Made by a program: the position numbers and the translations under genes
The notes under the pieces: generated by a model
What the model was told of the DNA's origin: nothing
Database searches by the model: none
The model's input: the letters and a program-made list of their open reading frames with translations, nothing else
Assembly (NCBI GenBank): GCA_003342815.1
Contig: PTEX01000309.1
Location: 299,177 to 363,176, forward strand
DNA from: Eudromia elegans
Lineage: Eukaryota; Chordata; Aves; Tinamiformes; Tinamidae
Direction: 5' to 3'
Length of the DNA stretch: 64,000 nt
Shown: positions 1 through 12,700 of the stretch, in pieces
Layout of the letters: the number at the start of each line of letters is the position of its first letter
Position numbering within the stretch: the first letter of the stretch is position 1

Positions 1-904
1 AAGTAGTCCTTAAAACTCACTGAACTTGGAATTGTGAATTAAACAAGTTTAGCATCTTCACATCAAATTCTGAAAACTAGTGGACTGTAAATTACCCTAT
101 CGCTTATTATTAAGTAATGAAATATGCATAAACTCAACTTACTGGGGCTTTTTATAGCTTTCCTTCACTTTTTTTCTGATACGTCCCATTTTGTATTTAT
201 GTTTTCACTAGTAAATACTGCACAGATAAGATGTAACAAAAAGGGAAATTCATGAGCAGAACTGTTCCGGTTTCTTTATGTCATGATGGCTATGTAGTAC
301 ATAATTGCTATATAGTAATCTCCTTCCAGGATAAAAGTACTTTTTCTCTCATTGGCTTATATCAGTTGGAAAGAGATGCCAAACTAAGATATAGGGGTAC
401 TAAATCTGGCAGGAGAAACAGATTAGTTACACATTAGTGAACATGATTGCAGCTAAGCTGCAGCAGTAAGAGGGAGAGAGGAGGAGAGAAAAGTGAGTTT
501 AGGGATTTTCATAACACTTCGGTTCTGCATAAGTTTGCTAGGGGAATATTAAACTGCTTTGAAAAGTCTTTTTGGACCACTGTAGTAAAATTAATTGCCT
601 TTTTATTTTCTCAGAATTTCTCAGTTCACTATTTCTTGACATTGTTAAATAACTTCGGACTGGAATGTGATTTCTCTCCCCCATCTCTTCGTTAGAACTA
701 GAACTACTGAATTTGATTGCACACACATTCTTCATCTGCACCTTAAGTGTGTTATTTTTATCCTTCAAAATGTCCTGTGTGCTTATGTGCTTGCTGGCAC
801 AATATTACTATGTCATCATGGAAGTTTATGGCATTTTGCAGAACTTAAAATTGTCAGATTGCTCAGAATCTTTGAATAATAATGATTGCAAATGGCCAGT
901 TGAA

Positions 905-1120
905 TTACAGATATACATATATATATGGTCTAATATATATATAAATGCTGTATTTTATACATATTATGAATAAACTATAATTTCACAAAGTATATTTATG
1001 TATTTTATATAATTAATATATACATTTTTAATTTATATGCATAGTCTATTAAATATATATTTATGTGAACTATACTTAAAATTTTAAAAACATATATTAT
1101 ATATGCATTTTATATAGATA
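905..1120. repeat. AT-rich low-complexity tract
   Basis: The tract is almost entirely A and T, with interrupted TATA/ATAT runs. It is simple sequence with no sign of coding or of a transposon. Confidence 0.8.
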
Positions 1121-3573
1121 TGTAACTCAGATGCAGGCCTTACTTACCAATCGCTATTCCAGTATCTAAATCCCTCTGTGCTTTTCAAGAAAGCCTAAGT
1201 AGGAAAAAAAATACCAAAACCAATTTTCTATTTTGTTTGAGATATATTTTCTAATTCTTATTGTGTTCTGCAATTCATGCTACAATTAATACTCAGAAAA
1301 TTAAGCAGCCTAATCTTGTTCAGAGCTGTACAAAAAGGAAAAACTTTTTTTTCCTTTTTTTTATAGGAGGCACTTAGTGTGCTTGTTAATAAGTTTGACT
1401 TCCAGATCTGAGTCAATACCATTGGCAAAATGAAAAAAAAAAATGTTGACACCAGTCAATTAAACGCCTCAAAATGCTTTTGTTTAGGTAGATTTGACCT
1501 GCAATTGTACCTGCTGAATTTGGTGCTGTCTGTCCATACTGCTGTCAGGGAATTAAGCCTTAGCAAGGACAGGCAACTCTGTAAGGGGATTTGAGCAAGG
1601 CACTAAGAGTAATGACAAGAAAAGCAGGGAAGGTGAGTTCATCAACAAGAGTATGGTCCTACAGAACCCAAACTAGGAGAGCAGAGCAAGTCTGATGGCT
1701 GTAACTAGCTTCAGCCAAGAGTCTGGGTCATCAGCTAAGTCTAGAGCACTGAGGTAGGTCCAAGTCAGCAAGTCAGGATTGCGTCAGATGAGAATAACAC
1801 AGTAAATTCAGGGTCTGGGTCAATGGGATATGTGGCCACACAGGCATAGCTATGATGTCACTCAGGCAGGGACCAAAGGCCAGTGCCTCAACTCAAGAGC
1901 AACTCTTCAGTGAAAAGAATAGAGGGGAAGCTCTTCATGACAACTGCTTTTCAGTTCTTACGTCACAACAGTTTCAACCATGATCAAACAAATATGCTGT
2001 ATTACAGAACTTACTTTGAACTCATAAAACCTTTAGAAAGAGAGGAGTGAACTTTTTGATATGAGAGTGCCATTCCTATTTTAAGTAGGCTTGCTCTGTA
2101 CTCCTATTTGTTTAGATTTATACCAAATCAAATCATTCCTATTGCCATTTGAAAAGTTTCAGAAACAGTTATCTCCATCTCTCCATAACCATGCCATAAC
2201 CAGGTTTGGCAGGCCAGGCCACTGTAGTCCTTATCTGCCCGATGAGAGGTGCAGGACTTGTTCTGATTCTAAGGCAAAAGACATTTGCCCAGATTTATCA
2301 TGGGGTATGTGCTTCGTGCCATAATTTGCCAGCGTTGTTCCAAATATGTGTTGCAAGAATAAAATACTGCACCCTGGAGAAGTGCAGGGCCGAACAATGG
2401 TCATACTTTGGACCAATAGAGAGACCAAAGATTTGAGGATTTGGATGAAAGCTGCCAACTTAAGATTGGTGCAGGTCATCATAAGGATTCTTATGAAGGG
2501 GATCAAGGTTTTCCGCTTATTCGAAGACTGTTGGATTCTCCAAGATTGGAAACTCAGGAAACACCAGGAACATGAAGTTTCCTTGACAACAGTCTAGTTC
2601 CCCAAACACGGAATTGTTCTTTCCCTGTTACAACAGGCACTCAGAATTTATATGTGACGTGTAGAATTTGGAGAGATAGGATCAATACGGGACAAGATGC
2701 TTTTCCTTTGTTAAATCTTTTTTAAGGAAAATTATCTCTAGAAACTGATTAAGATATTGTCCATTTCATATGAAAAGCTATCATAAAATCATAGATAAAA
2801 ACTCAAACAGGAGACTTAATTTTTTTAGTCCTTTTTTTACTGCATGAAAGCTCTTACGTAGGAGAAAGCAGAAGAAGCAAAATGCTTGTAAATTGGTTAT
2901 CTATTACCAAAGTATGAAACAACATGATAGCATTAATGGAGTTGTAAAAGCAGTGCACAGTTCTTTCAGCTTTTATATTAAACCACTGACGTAGGGAACA
3001 CAAGTAATTAAATGTTAGGGCTAGAATGCTGAAGACAGCTTTGGTTATCATTTCAAATTTGCTGAAGCATTTTAAACCACAAGCTTTATACTGTTTCTGT
3101 ATACTATCTTTTTTGTAACTTGATCCAGTGACTGTTTTGCCATTGTGATTCTTTAACTCTTACTAAATAGAATTCATTTGCATGTGAATGAATATGCTGT
3201 TGTATGTATTGTGTGTGAAAAGTCTAAACTTTTAGATCAGGCTAATATGTATATATTATTAGGTATCTAGAAATGACTGTCAACCACAGATTGATCAGTG
3301 AGGAAAGAAGAGGAATTTAGAAGGGAAACATTGGCATCGCTATACGCTTCTGAATTCAAGTACTTTGTTATAGTGGCATTCAGATGCCAGTTTTGTAAAC
3401 TAAATGCTACTGTTCTTCATTTTGTTCTAGCTTTTTTGATCAATTTAATAGAACAAGGATCTCAGTGAGGACAATTTTTGCTGGTCAGTTTATTTTTCCC
3501 TTCACTCAATTCTTTTGTGCTTGACAGCAATTACTCTCTTCTTGCCTTGAGCAGAGTTCAGCAATAATGCAAG

Positions 3574-3590
3574 AGTGTGTGTGTGTGTGT
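3574..3590. repeat. (GT)n microsatellite
   Basis: About eight uninterrupted GT units lie 60 bases upstream of a DAPK1 exon acceptor. Confidence 0.9.
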
Positions 3591-3648
3591 ATGTTCTGTT
3601 TTATGAGTAAAAGGAAGGAACTGCAGCTAATAATTTGTCTTTTAACAG

Positions 3649-3726
3649 GATGGGAAAACGGCAGAAGATCTTGCCAGAGCAGAGCAACATGAGCATGTAG
3701 CTGGTCTGCTTGCAAGACTCAAAAAG
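3649..3726 (+). CDS. DAPK1: DAPK1 exon: end of ankyrin-repeat region
   Basis: This 26-codon exon begins after a ttttaacag acceptor and ends at AAG|gttggg. It encodes DGKTAEDLA through GLLARLKK, the C-terminal cap of the ankyrin array, starting and ending in phase 0. It is too short to appear as a long open frame. Confidence 0.95.
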
Positions 3727-6700
3727 GTTGGGAATGCATGAATTAAACTGAGTTTCGTCTTTTTTAAAAAAGATAGCAAGGGAAGTTTGACTGTGAAAAA
3801 TAAAAACACCCGATATTTATCANNNNNNNNNNNNNNNNNNNNAAAAAACCAACCACTACTGATTTTGTTTGTTATTTATATTTTTTATTTAAAGTCAATT
3901 AAGACTATGTGCATACTAGTAAAAATGGGTACTTTATGCTATTTTGTTGGTCTACTGTTTCATCTTATCTGTCTCACAATATATAGCAATACTATTTTGC
4001 TTCTAAGGAATTTTAAAGAAACTTGAGGGGGGAAAAAAAGAAAAAAGTGTAGTGCGTCTCACAAACAAATAAAATTACTTTCTTTACCAAATGAATTTTT
4101 CTCCACCATCATCACTTTAGGTAGATTAGAATAATGAAATATGAGAGGTTTTGCCCCTACCATAACGTCTAGTGCTATGTGAAATAGTTGCTATCTCATT
4201 CTCCTTTTTTAAATTTTATTTTAATCATGCACATTTGATTTCTTGAAATTCCCTGACAACTAGAATGCAAAGCTGACCTGACCTTGTACAGTAAGTCTGA
4301 CACATCTAATATGTATTCTGCACAGGCACTATCTATGAAGGCGCAGGGACCATTTGCTTGGAGCTTCCAGGCAGCAGTCAGACCAGTTAGAGTTCTCTTT
4401 TAATTAGATTGATAAGTATTTGGATATCTGAAGTAAGTGGCCATGGTGCTTTATGACAAATTTAAGAGTAGGAATATAGGATGACAGATGCCAGGTGTTT
4501 ATAAAGTTGAAGTAGAGTGATGTTTTCTAGTCCTTCCATTAATACATACTTGCTAAGATTGTGAAATTATTACTGACATTAAAATGTCAGTAAGCACCAA
4601 CGTGCAAGATGTGCTTACAATGATAACTTCTGTATACCTTTGTATATTTTGATTATGATGTATGAAATAAATACAAATCAAATCAACCTAGAACAAAGGG
4701 AGAAGATGCTACAGAAGGAAGTAGGAATAACTGCTGAAAGTTTGCAGTAATACTTAAAATGGACAGTATCATCTAGTACAGAATACACTGGATGCTTGTT
4801 TTGTATTCAAAGCATTTAAAAATGCTTTTAATAACACACACATGAAAGATGTAATGTCTTAGTGCTTTCAGGAGGATTTCAGTATTAGCAGTGTGTAAAG
4901 AGATTGCAATATTTGCATTGTGATTAATTGATTCAATGCATATTGCATTTTTAATGTTTAATGCCTGTTAGGATGCACTGTTAGATGCTGTCAAATTTCT
5001 CAGTTGAATTGCTGCTTGGATATTAGGTGTTCTTTTTTAACTGTAGATACTCTTTTAATGACTTGCCCTACTAATGCAGAACAGTAGAGCTATTTCCCCC
5101 AAACACAGATGGGAAAAATAGTTCTTTAAGCCCTCTACCTTTTGGCTGTCTCCCCATTTAGGAAATTAAAGCAGATCTTTCTAAAGTGCAAAACCCAATA
5201 ATATGCTCTTCTGCACTGCATTCTGTTGTTGAGTTGAATTTTAAGCTAAGTTTGTGTGGAGAATAGAAGAGCATCTATATTTGATTGATTCCTGCTGGGA
5301 GAAGAGAACAGTACAGATTTGATTAGTTCTTTCCAGACTCTGTTCCTGGCAAGAAGAAGGAATATTCTTCAGGCACCAAAAGACTGAGATAAAAAGGAGT
5401 AATAAGTAAGCTCAAAGATGGAAGCTCCCATGAGGGAGGTACAACTGGGTTTGAACAAGGCCTTGCTTATGAGAATGATTTTGCAGCAGTGTAGAAGTCA
5501 ATGAATCCACCCAAAGGGCAAAAAATGAAAGGGGAATCAAGTAGAGAAGCAGATAAATTGAGGCCTAGGACAAGAGGAAAAGAATATAAACTGAAACACA
5601 GGAAATTCCATCTGAACTAAGAAAACGCTACATTACTGTGAGGATAACAGCACTGAAACAGCCTGCCCAGAGAGAATGTGGAGTTTCCATCTTTGGAGAT
5701 ATTCAGTACCCAACTGGACTTAGTCCTGGACAAGCTGCTGTAGCTTACCATGCTTGAGCAGAGAATTTGGACCAAATGATCTCCAGAGGTTCCTTCCAGA
5801 CAAAGTTGTTGGAAAGAACAATTATAGGCAGCACAAAATACAGCACAATTTTAGGATTGCTGAGATGGTAACTCTCATTGCAGAATTCTTTAATACTGCA
5901 TGTACATTATATAAACATACACATGGTAAACATCAGCTTACAGAATCGTGATGATGCTGTTGGGTCTCGTCACAAGGAGAAGGAATACTGGAATAAATTA
6001 ATTTTTCCTTTTTTATTCTCTCAATTAGAAGTCAAAATGTTCTCAGTGGCCGTTGTATAGCCTGATAATAAAGCTCTGCTGTAAAATGTAGTTTTCATGT
6101 GTACTCAGGTGGCTCATGAGAGAAGCCATCCACTGTTGTCTTTGCCACATATCCGTGCCTTTCTGTATGTAATTGTGTACTTGTGTGATGAAGCATTCTA
6201 GACAAATGCTAAATTGTCAGGAAGCATTATCTAAACCCTGCATTATCAGTTTACAGGGAGACAGAAGGTTTCTGCCACAGATTCTGATTTCTTGTTTGTG
6301 ATGAATTTTAGGATACGCACAGAGGGCTTTTTATTCAACAGCTCCGACACACACAGAATCCACAGCCTAGGATCAAACTGAAACTGTTTGGGCATTCTGG
6401 GTCTGGGAAGACAACCCTTGTCGAGTCTCTCAAGTGTGGCCTCCTAAGAAGCTTTTTTCGAAGGCGTAGGCCTAGGCTTTCCTCCACAAACTCATCCAGA
6501 TTCCCACCATCTCCTTTGTCTTCCAAACCCTCAGGTATGACTTTGAAGCACTGGAACAAGAAAGCAATTTTCTCACAGTCTGTATAATTATAAAGTAAAA
6601 GCTGTTGCCTGTGCTGTGAAAGTCAAGATCAGGCTACATGTGCGAGAAATAATAATAGAGGAGGGGGTATTTATTTTTCTATGCGTCATGCCCAAAGTAA

Positions 6701-9700
6701 GAGCTAAGAGAAGTAATGCAAGCAATGTGAGGACTGTAAGAATATTTAAACCTTTTATTCACTCATATAGTGCATACGTGAACTTAATAGAGGCCAGGGC
6801 TTTTGGGCACTTACATTTATTTTTGCTAGAAAGTCCTAGACTGCGAGCATTGGTACCATTACCAGATTTCATCTTCATATTTTATGATAATTTTGTCTGA
6901 CTTTTTGATTGAGAACCCTAAATGGATGCTGTGCAAAACTGAAAATATTTACTGGATCTTTATATAAAAAGTGGCAGTATTAAAATAATGGCTGAAGTTT
7001 CAGAACTGCTATTGAATTTGGAATGCTTTTAGCTGAAGGTACACAAATGGTTTTACCAAGTTAGAGATGTCTAGAATTATCTCCGAGATGAAAATGAAAT
7101 GGAGCTTTGCTGAGTTTATGTAAATTTGTGAAAATAGTAGGAAAACCTTGATCATGGAACACCAGCTGAGCTATGTGAGGTGGGAAAAGCCACAGGATGC
7201 TGAGGAAGTACCTAGGGTTAGAGGGAACATGCAGTGGTAGTAAAAAGAAAACAGAAGGAACAGAAAGTTGTTTATTCAGGTCCCTTTTCTAAAACTTTTG
7301 TTTTATTATGCAGATGTTGTGCAGAGTGTACTTATGCAGGCACTTCGAACATATCAGGTGAAAAACGCTATGTTTAAATCTGCTGCCATTCAGAGGTACC
7401 TAGATAGGTCGGAACATTGAGTAGAGAGGAAGCTCATGAGGCTCAACAAGGACAAGTGCAGGGTCCTGCCCCTGAGAGGAAAGGACCCCTGGCACCAGGA
7501 CAGATTAGGGGCTGACCTGCTGGAAAGCAGCTCCACAGAGAGGAATTTGGGAGTCCTGGTTGACAACAAGTCAGTACAGGAGGGACGTGGAGCTTCTAGA
7601 GGAAGTCCAGTGTAGAGTGACAAAAATGATGAAGGGACTGGAGCATCTACTGTATAAACAAAAAGTAAGCAAGCTGGGCCTGTTTAGCCTGGAGAAGATT
7701 GAGAGGAGATGTGGTGAATATGTATGAGTACCTGAGGGGAGAATGCAGTGAGGATGGGCCCAAACTCTTCCCAGTGGTGGCCAGTGACAGGACAAGGGGG
7801 AATGGGTACAAGTTGAAACCCAGGCAGTTCCATCTCCATGTGAAGCAGAACTTCTTTACTGTGAGGATGCCAGAGCCCTGGAACAGGCTTCCCAGAGAGG
7901 TTGTGGAGTCTCCCTGTGCCCTGTGCTCTGGGTGTCTCTGCTGGAGCAGGGAGTTGGACTAGATGATCCCTAGAGGTCCCTTCCAACCTCACCATTCTGT
8001 GATTCTGTGAATTAATATAATCTAATATATTTTAGATAGCCTCCATTTTTTTTTAAAACCTAGTGTTTGCAATTCTAGCGTTCATCATTATTTTTAAGTA
8101 ATGGCAGTAGAGGTTAGTAGGTGACAAAGCCTAGCATAGAAGCTAAGCTCTTTATATTCTGCTATCACTGGGGACTCTGAGAATTATTAAATTAATCAAT
8201 GAGAAATTCTTAGCTAATTTATCCTAACTTACTGTGTCATGCAGGAGCAGTAAATTACTGAAGGAATAGCAGTTCTGGAAGTAGTGTGGAAAGGTTTTGA
8301 CTGAGGACAGTTTTTTTATATGTTGCCAAATAAAAAAAAAATAAGTTTATAGCTGAAATATCATCAGAGCATTATAAAATCAAACAAGATTATCAGTTAC
8401 ATTTAAGTTTGTCAAATCTCCATAGAAAAAGTGGTGTGACTGTGACTATGTTATAACCTATGCTTTTTTTTTTTAATTATTTTTACTTTTATTACAATAT
8501 CTACACTTTTTGGATGTATATTATAGATGGGGTGGCTTAGTCAGAAGGACATTTTAAAACTCAGTACAATTCAGTGAATACATCATCATGTTTTTGCTTA
8601 AATTCTGTGAAAATCAGTACTTGAATTCACCAGTTATGAACATATATCAATATGAGAATTGAAATATTATACAAGACAGTCAAATATAAAAGGATAGTTA
8701 TGCTGACCGCGTGAGTAGTGAAGTGACATCCAGTGGAGGGATGAAATCTTTCTTTTCTCCACTAGGTGGTGTTAGTTAATTAAAAAAAACCCAAAAGCCC
8801 TTCTGTGTCAAAATTGCTCCTCCAGAATCTCAATTAACTGTGAACTAAGCAAGTTGTGTATTAGTAAAATAGTTTCAGTGAAGGGCCTATTTTTCCTCTC
8901 TCCTGCTCCAGAAGGAGATGCTTTCCACACCAGCAATAGATCTGCTAAGGATTAAGAATGCTATAAGAGATCATTCTATTTTCCTTCTCAGCATTTAGAA
9001 TAAGGATGTAGTGGCATGTGCTCTTGCAGCTTAGTAATCTTCTACCTTCTTTGAAGAAAGAGTTTATTTTTTGATGAGATTTTATGCCTCATGTACTTAT
9101 TTTGAAGAGATGTGGTTATAATTTTCCCCTAGTGTGTAATCTCATTTTCCTTTCCCTGACACAGTTTCAGTAAGCATTTCAAATCTTTATCCTGGCTGTG
9201 AGAATGTTAGCGTGAGAAGCCGTAGTATGATGTTCGAGCCAGGCCTGACCAAAGGGATGTTAGAAGCTTTCGTTTCTCCGGCTCATCACTCACACTTCTC
9301 TGCTGATGACCAGTCCACCAAGGCCATTGACATTCAGAATGCCTACTTGAATGGTAAGCAGTGCCTTAATTCTGCAAGACCGAGGAGAACCATCATGTTA
9401 CGTGCCTAAACAAACAAAACTCACCTTGATTTTGTGTGATATTGACTGTGGTTGAAGATGAAATATGGCAGAAATTAAACACAACAGAAATATCTGTATA
9501 TCTGAAACGCTATCCCTGTCATGTATATGCTAATCACTTTTATATATGTGTATATATGTATATACTAATCAAGTCTTTATAATGCCACATAAAAATTCAC
9601 CAGAGATGAATAGCAGGGAGAAAACATCTGGTATAATATATGAAACTCAATAGCTCTTCTCTTGATATGGAGGCTATATACTATGTGTGCCTTAAGGGTG

Positions 9701-12700
9701 ATAATACTGATGCTAATGCTGTGCTGACCTGATGCTAAATGAAATGACAGAAGGAAGAACCAAACTTCTTGGATCCTTAATATGGTGGTTTTTTTAGTCG
9801 CAACTTAACTATTTGATGTAAATAGTGCGGTGTGAGTTTTTTTGTTTGTTTATTTAAACAAAGTAGATTCTTTGAGAATATCAATCATCTGTTTTTAATG
9901 CTAGTGTTGCACACTGGGGATTAAAAATCATAAATATGCCAAATTGGTATTTTGTGGGAGTAAGACAAGAATGGGAGCAGTCATTCTTGTTTATCTGAAA
10001 AGAATTCAAGATCCGTAAGTTCTGAGCAAGGTAAAGGCCTTGTAGTCTATGTATAATGCAGCATGAGTTTAACACACAGGTGCTTACCTGTGGCATCCAG
10101 CGGAAATATCCTAGAGAAGTGAATGTGAAAGAGGAACAGATAGTGAAGACACAATTTTTCTGAGACTGTCTGAAACCTGCAGTTTGTTCACAATTGCATT
10201 TATGGTATTACTTTTTCACCTGCATATAACTTATTGTTGTGAAAATTTACATCATAGTAACTCTTTGGTTTATTTCCTTGTGTCTGAAAGATGTTTTCTG
10301 CTTGTGGCGGAAGTGTTATCTGTTCATATATTTGTCTTTTATATAGGAGTTGGCGATTTCAGCATCTGGGAGTTCTCTGGGAATCCTGTGTATTTCTGCT
10401 GCTATGATTATTTTGCTGCTAATGATCCCACCACAATTCACATAGTGCTTTTTAGCCTTGAGGAGCCTTATGAAATCCAGTTAAACCAAGTGACCTTTTG
10501 GCTTAGTTTCCTGAAATCTTTAGTCCCAGCTGAGGAACCAATAGGTATGCTATTCTGTCTGTTAATGAACTATTCGGGGACTGGGAAAGTTAAGATGCTT
10601 GTGTTTCTCTGTAAATATGCAAATCCTTTGTGTTATGGTTTTTTATCCCCTTTTATTTAAATCAACTTTACACAGGGTTTTTGTGTAAGGGAAAGTTTAC
10701 CTCCATTGAACAAGCCTTAAAGATTGTATGTATCCACTCATCCAACTAAAATGGAAAATGAGGTTTAAAGACGGCCTCTTGTGGCATGCGATCGGTAAAT
10801 GACAGGTGAAGTTTTATTTTAGACAGGCTGTGTGGAAAAACTCCCAAGTGTTTCAGAATACTGGAACCTGGAATATAAATTCTAGGCACATTGCTTAAAT
10901 GTTGCTTATATCTAACCATAATTAAAGGTGTTTCCAGCAGAAATAGGCTCGTCAACACAGAGGACTGCAATGCTCAAGATGATGCTCAAGCTTCTTAACT
11001 ACTGGAAGTTAGGCAAATATTCTGTATACTGTAATGTGTGTGACTTCTTGTTTGTAACTGAAGATTGTTCGGCAAACCCTGACTGTTTGACAGAAATAAA
11101 GCAAGCTCTGACATGTGTCCTGACTCTCACATGAATCTAGTTAGACGCACAGAAAACTTACAGAGCTGCTGGAGACTCACCAAACAAGGATATCAAAATA
11201 CCTAAGACAGTGAAGAGAGTGTTCCCCCTTTCTTTTTGTTAGTCTAGTTAATTCTAAATGTTATCTCAGACTGACAGGTGGCATTCATGAGCCAAAAGGC
11301 AGGCTTGCAGTTTGCAATTTGGGTATATGCACATCTTTCATTTTCCACTTTGGATAAAAGCTCAAAGTTAGTAAGATATGTGTTCAGATCTAGCTGATTT
11401 GCAAGCACTTCCAGAAGTAAGAGCTCAAAAATTTGAAGGATAATATCAAAGTTGAAAGGGCATTTATTTTGCAATTGCTGAAAACTTTTTAGCAAGGAAG
11501 CTTAGTTCTTGATTTGGTTGAATCAGGATTTGACTTAATCATTTTTTCTTGCTGATTTAATAATTGGCATAATTCAGATATTTTGCTTAAATCAGTGTTT
11601 GTATTGGTTAGGTTAATCTGGATACAAAAGTATTTTTAATATAAATCTCATGAGAAATAGGTAATAGTTGATACTACAAGAAAACTTAAGGTTTTGGCAT
11701 TTCCCAGTTCTTTCCCCTCCCCTCCACTCTCTCTCTCTCTTTTTTTTTTTTTTTAGCTGAAAAAAAAATGAGATCTACAACTGCAAAGTAATTATCCTAA
11801 AATGCTCCATTTGGGGAAATGTGGATTATGAATCAAGTTTTTGTAGTTCTTGATGAAAAGTCAACACTGATATGAGTATATTTTTCCCATACAAAGTTTT
11901 GCCAGAAAGAACAACAGTATTGAATGTAGTGCTTTTTCTTTTAAATGCTAAATTTTAGTCTAAAATTGTTTCTTCTTTCTGGAAGATTAGTCTGAAAGAT
12001 TAGTTGATTAGCTGTGTGTTCTATTCCGTCACTTCATTCACGTTCCATTTGTGTCTTTCTTTCTCATTCTTTTTCATGGTATCTCCCAGGCTTTCCTACT
12101 TACTCTCACGTAGGTGAGAGTTCATTGTCTGTGTAAGTACTGTGAAATAGCATTCATACCAATGTATGAATGTTGTAGATCTTTTTATGTTCTAATTATA
12201 ACCCTCTAAGTTGCATTTATAGTACTAAAGACCATTCAAAAATTTTGAGAAACTCTTTCCAAAAGTCCTTATAAATGTAATTCTTTTCACATAGTTATAG
12301 TCTTTAGTTAGTAGATTTAAGTGTTATTAATTAATGCTTTATCATGTTGCAATAAAGTCATATAATATCACTGTTTATGATGTTATTCAAAGAGGTCAGG
12401 TTTTCAAAGTGGACATGATATAGACAGTAGTACAGATAGGCAACAGCCAAAAATCAATCATTCAATTGTGTAGAAATACATAGAGTTGTGCTTAAAGTTG
12501 ATGGATCCACTGCGGAGTGATTGGTACACCAAGAATATAAAATACATCGGTACTTTCCTGGCTCAATAAGATAGCCATCTTCATAAGCCTGTCTCATAAT
12601 AAAGATGCTCTTGTTTTGCATCTAGCGTTTGCTGGAAAGCTGAAAACTCCACTGCGTGTTGTTTTGGTCGCCACACATGCTGACATAGTGAATCTTCCTC

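Larger units (their letters stand above)
1..3648 (+). other. DAPK1: DAPK1 intron (partial)
   Basis: AT-rich intron sequence. It includes a very AT-rich low-complexity stretch at about 905-1120 with TA/TATA runs, and a segment at 1590-1900 of different texture with recurring GTCTGGGTCA/AGTCAGCAAGTCAGG-like words that may be an unnamed old repeat. No ankyrin exon could be found in any frame. Confidence 0.75.
3727..6311 (+). other. DAPK1: DAPK1 intron with assembly gap
   Basis: A 2.6 kb intron with a 20-base N run at 3823-3842 and a CR1 fragment near its end. Nothing else is recognised. Confidence 0.8.

Noticed and set aside
10184-10660. 158-codon plus-strand frame
   Set aside because: Only 10347-10544 is coding (a DAPK1 exon). 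The rest is intron read through by chance on both sides.
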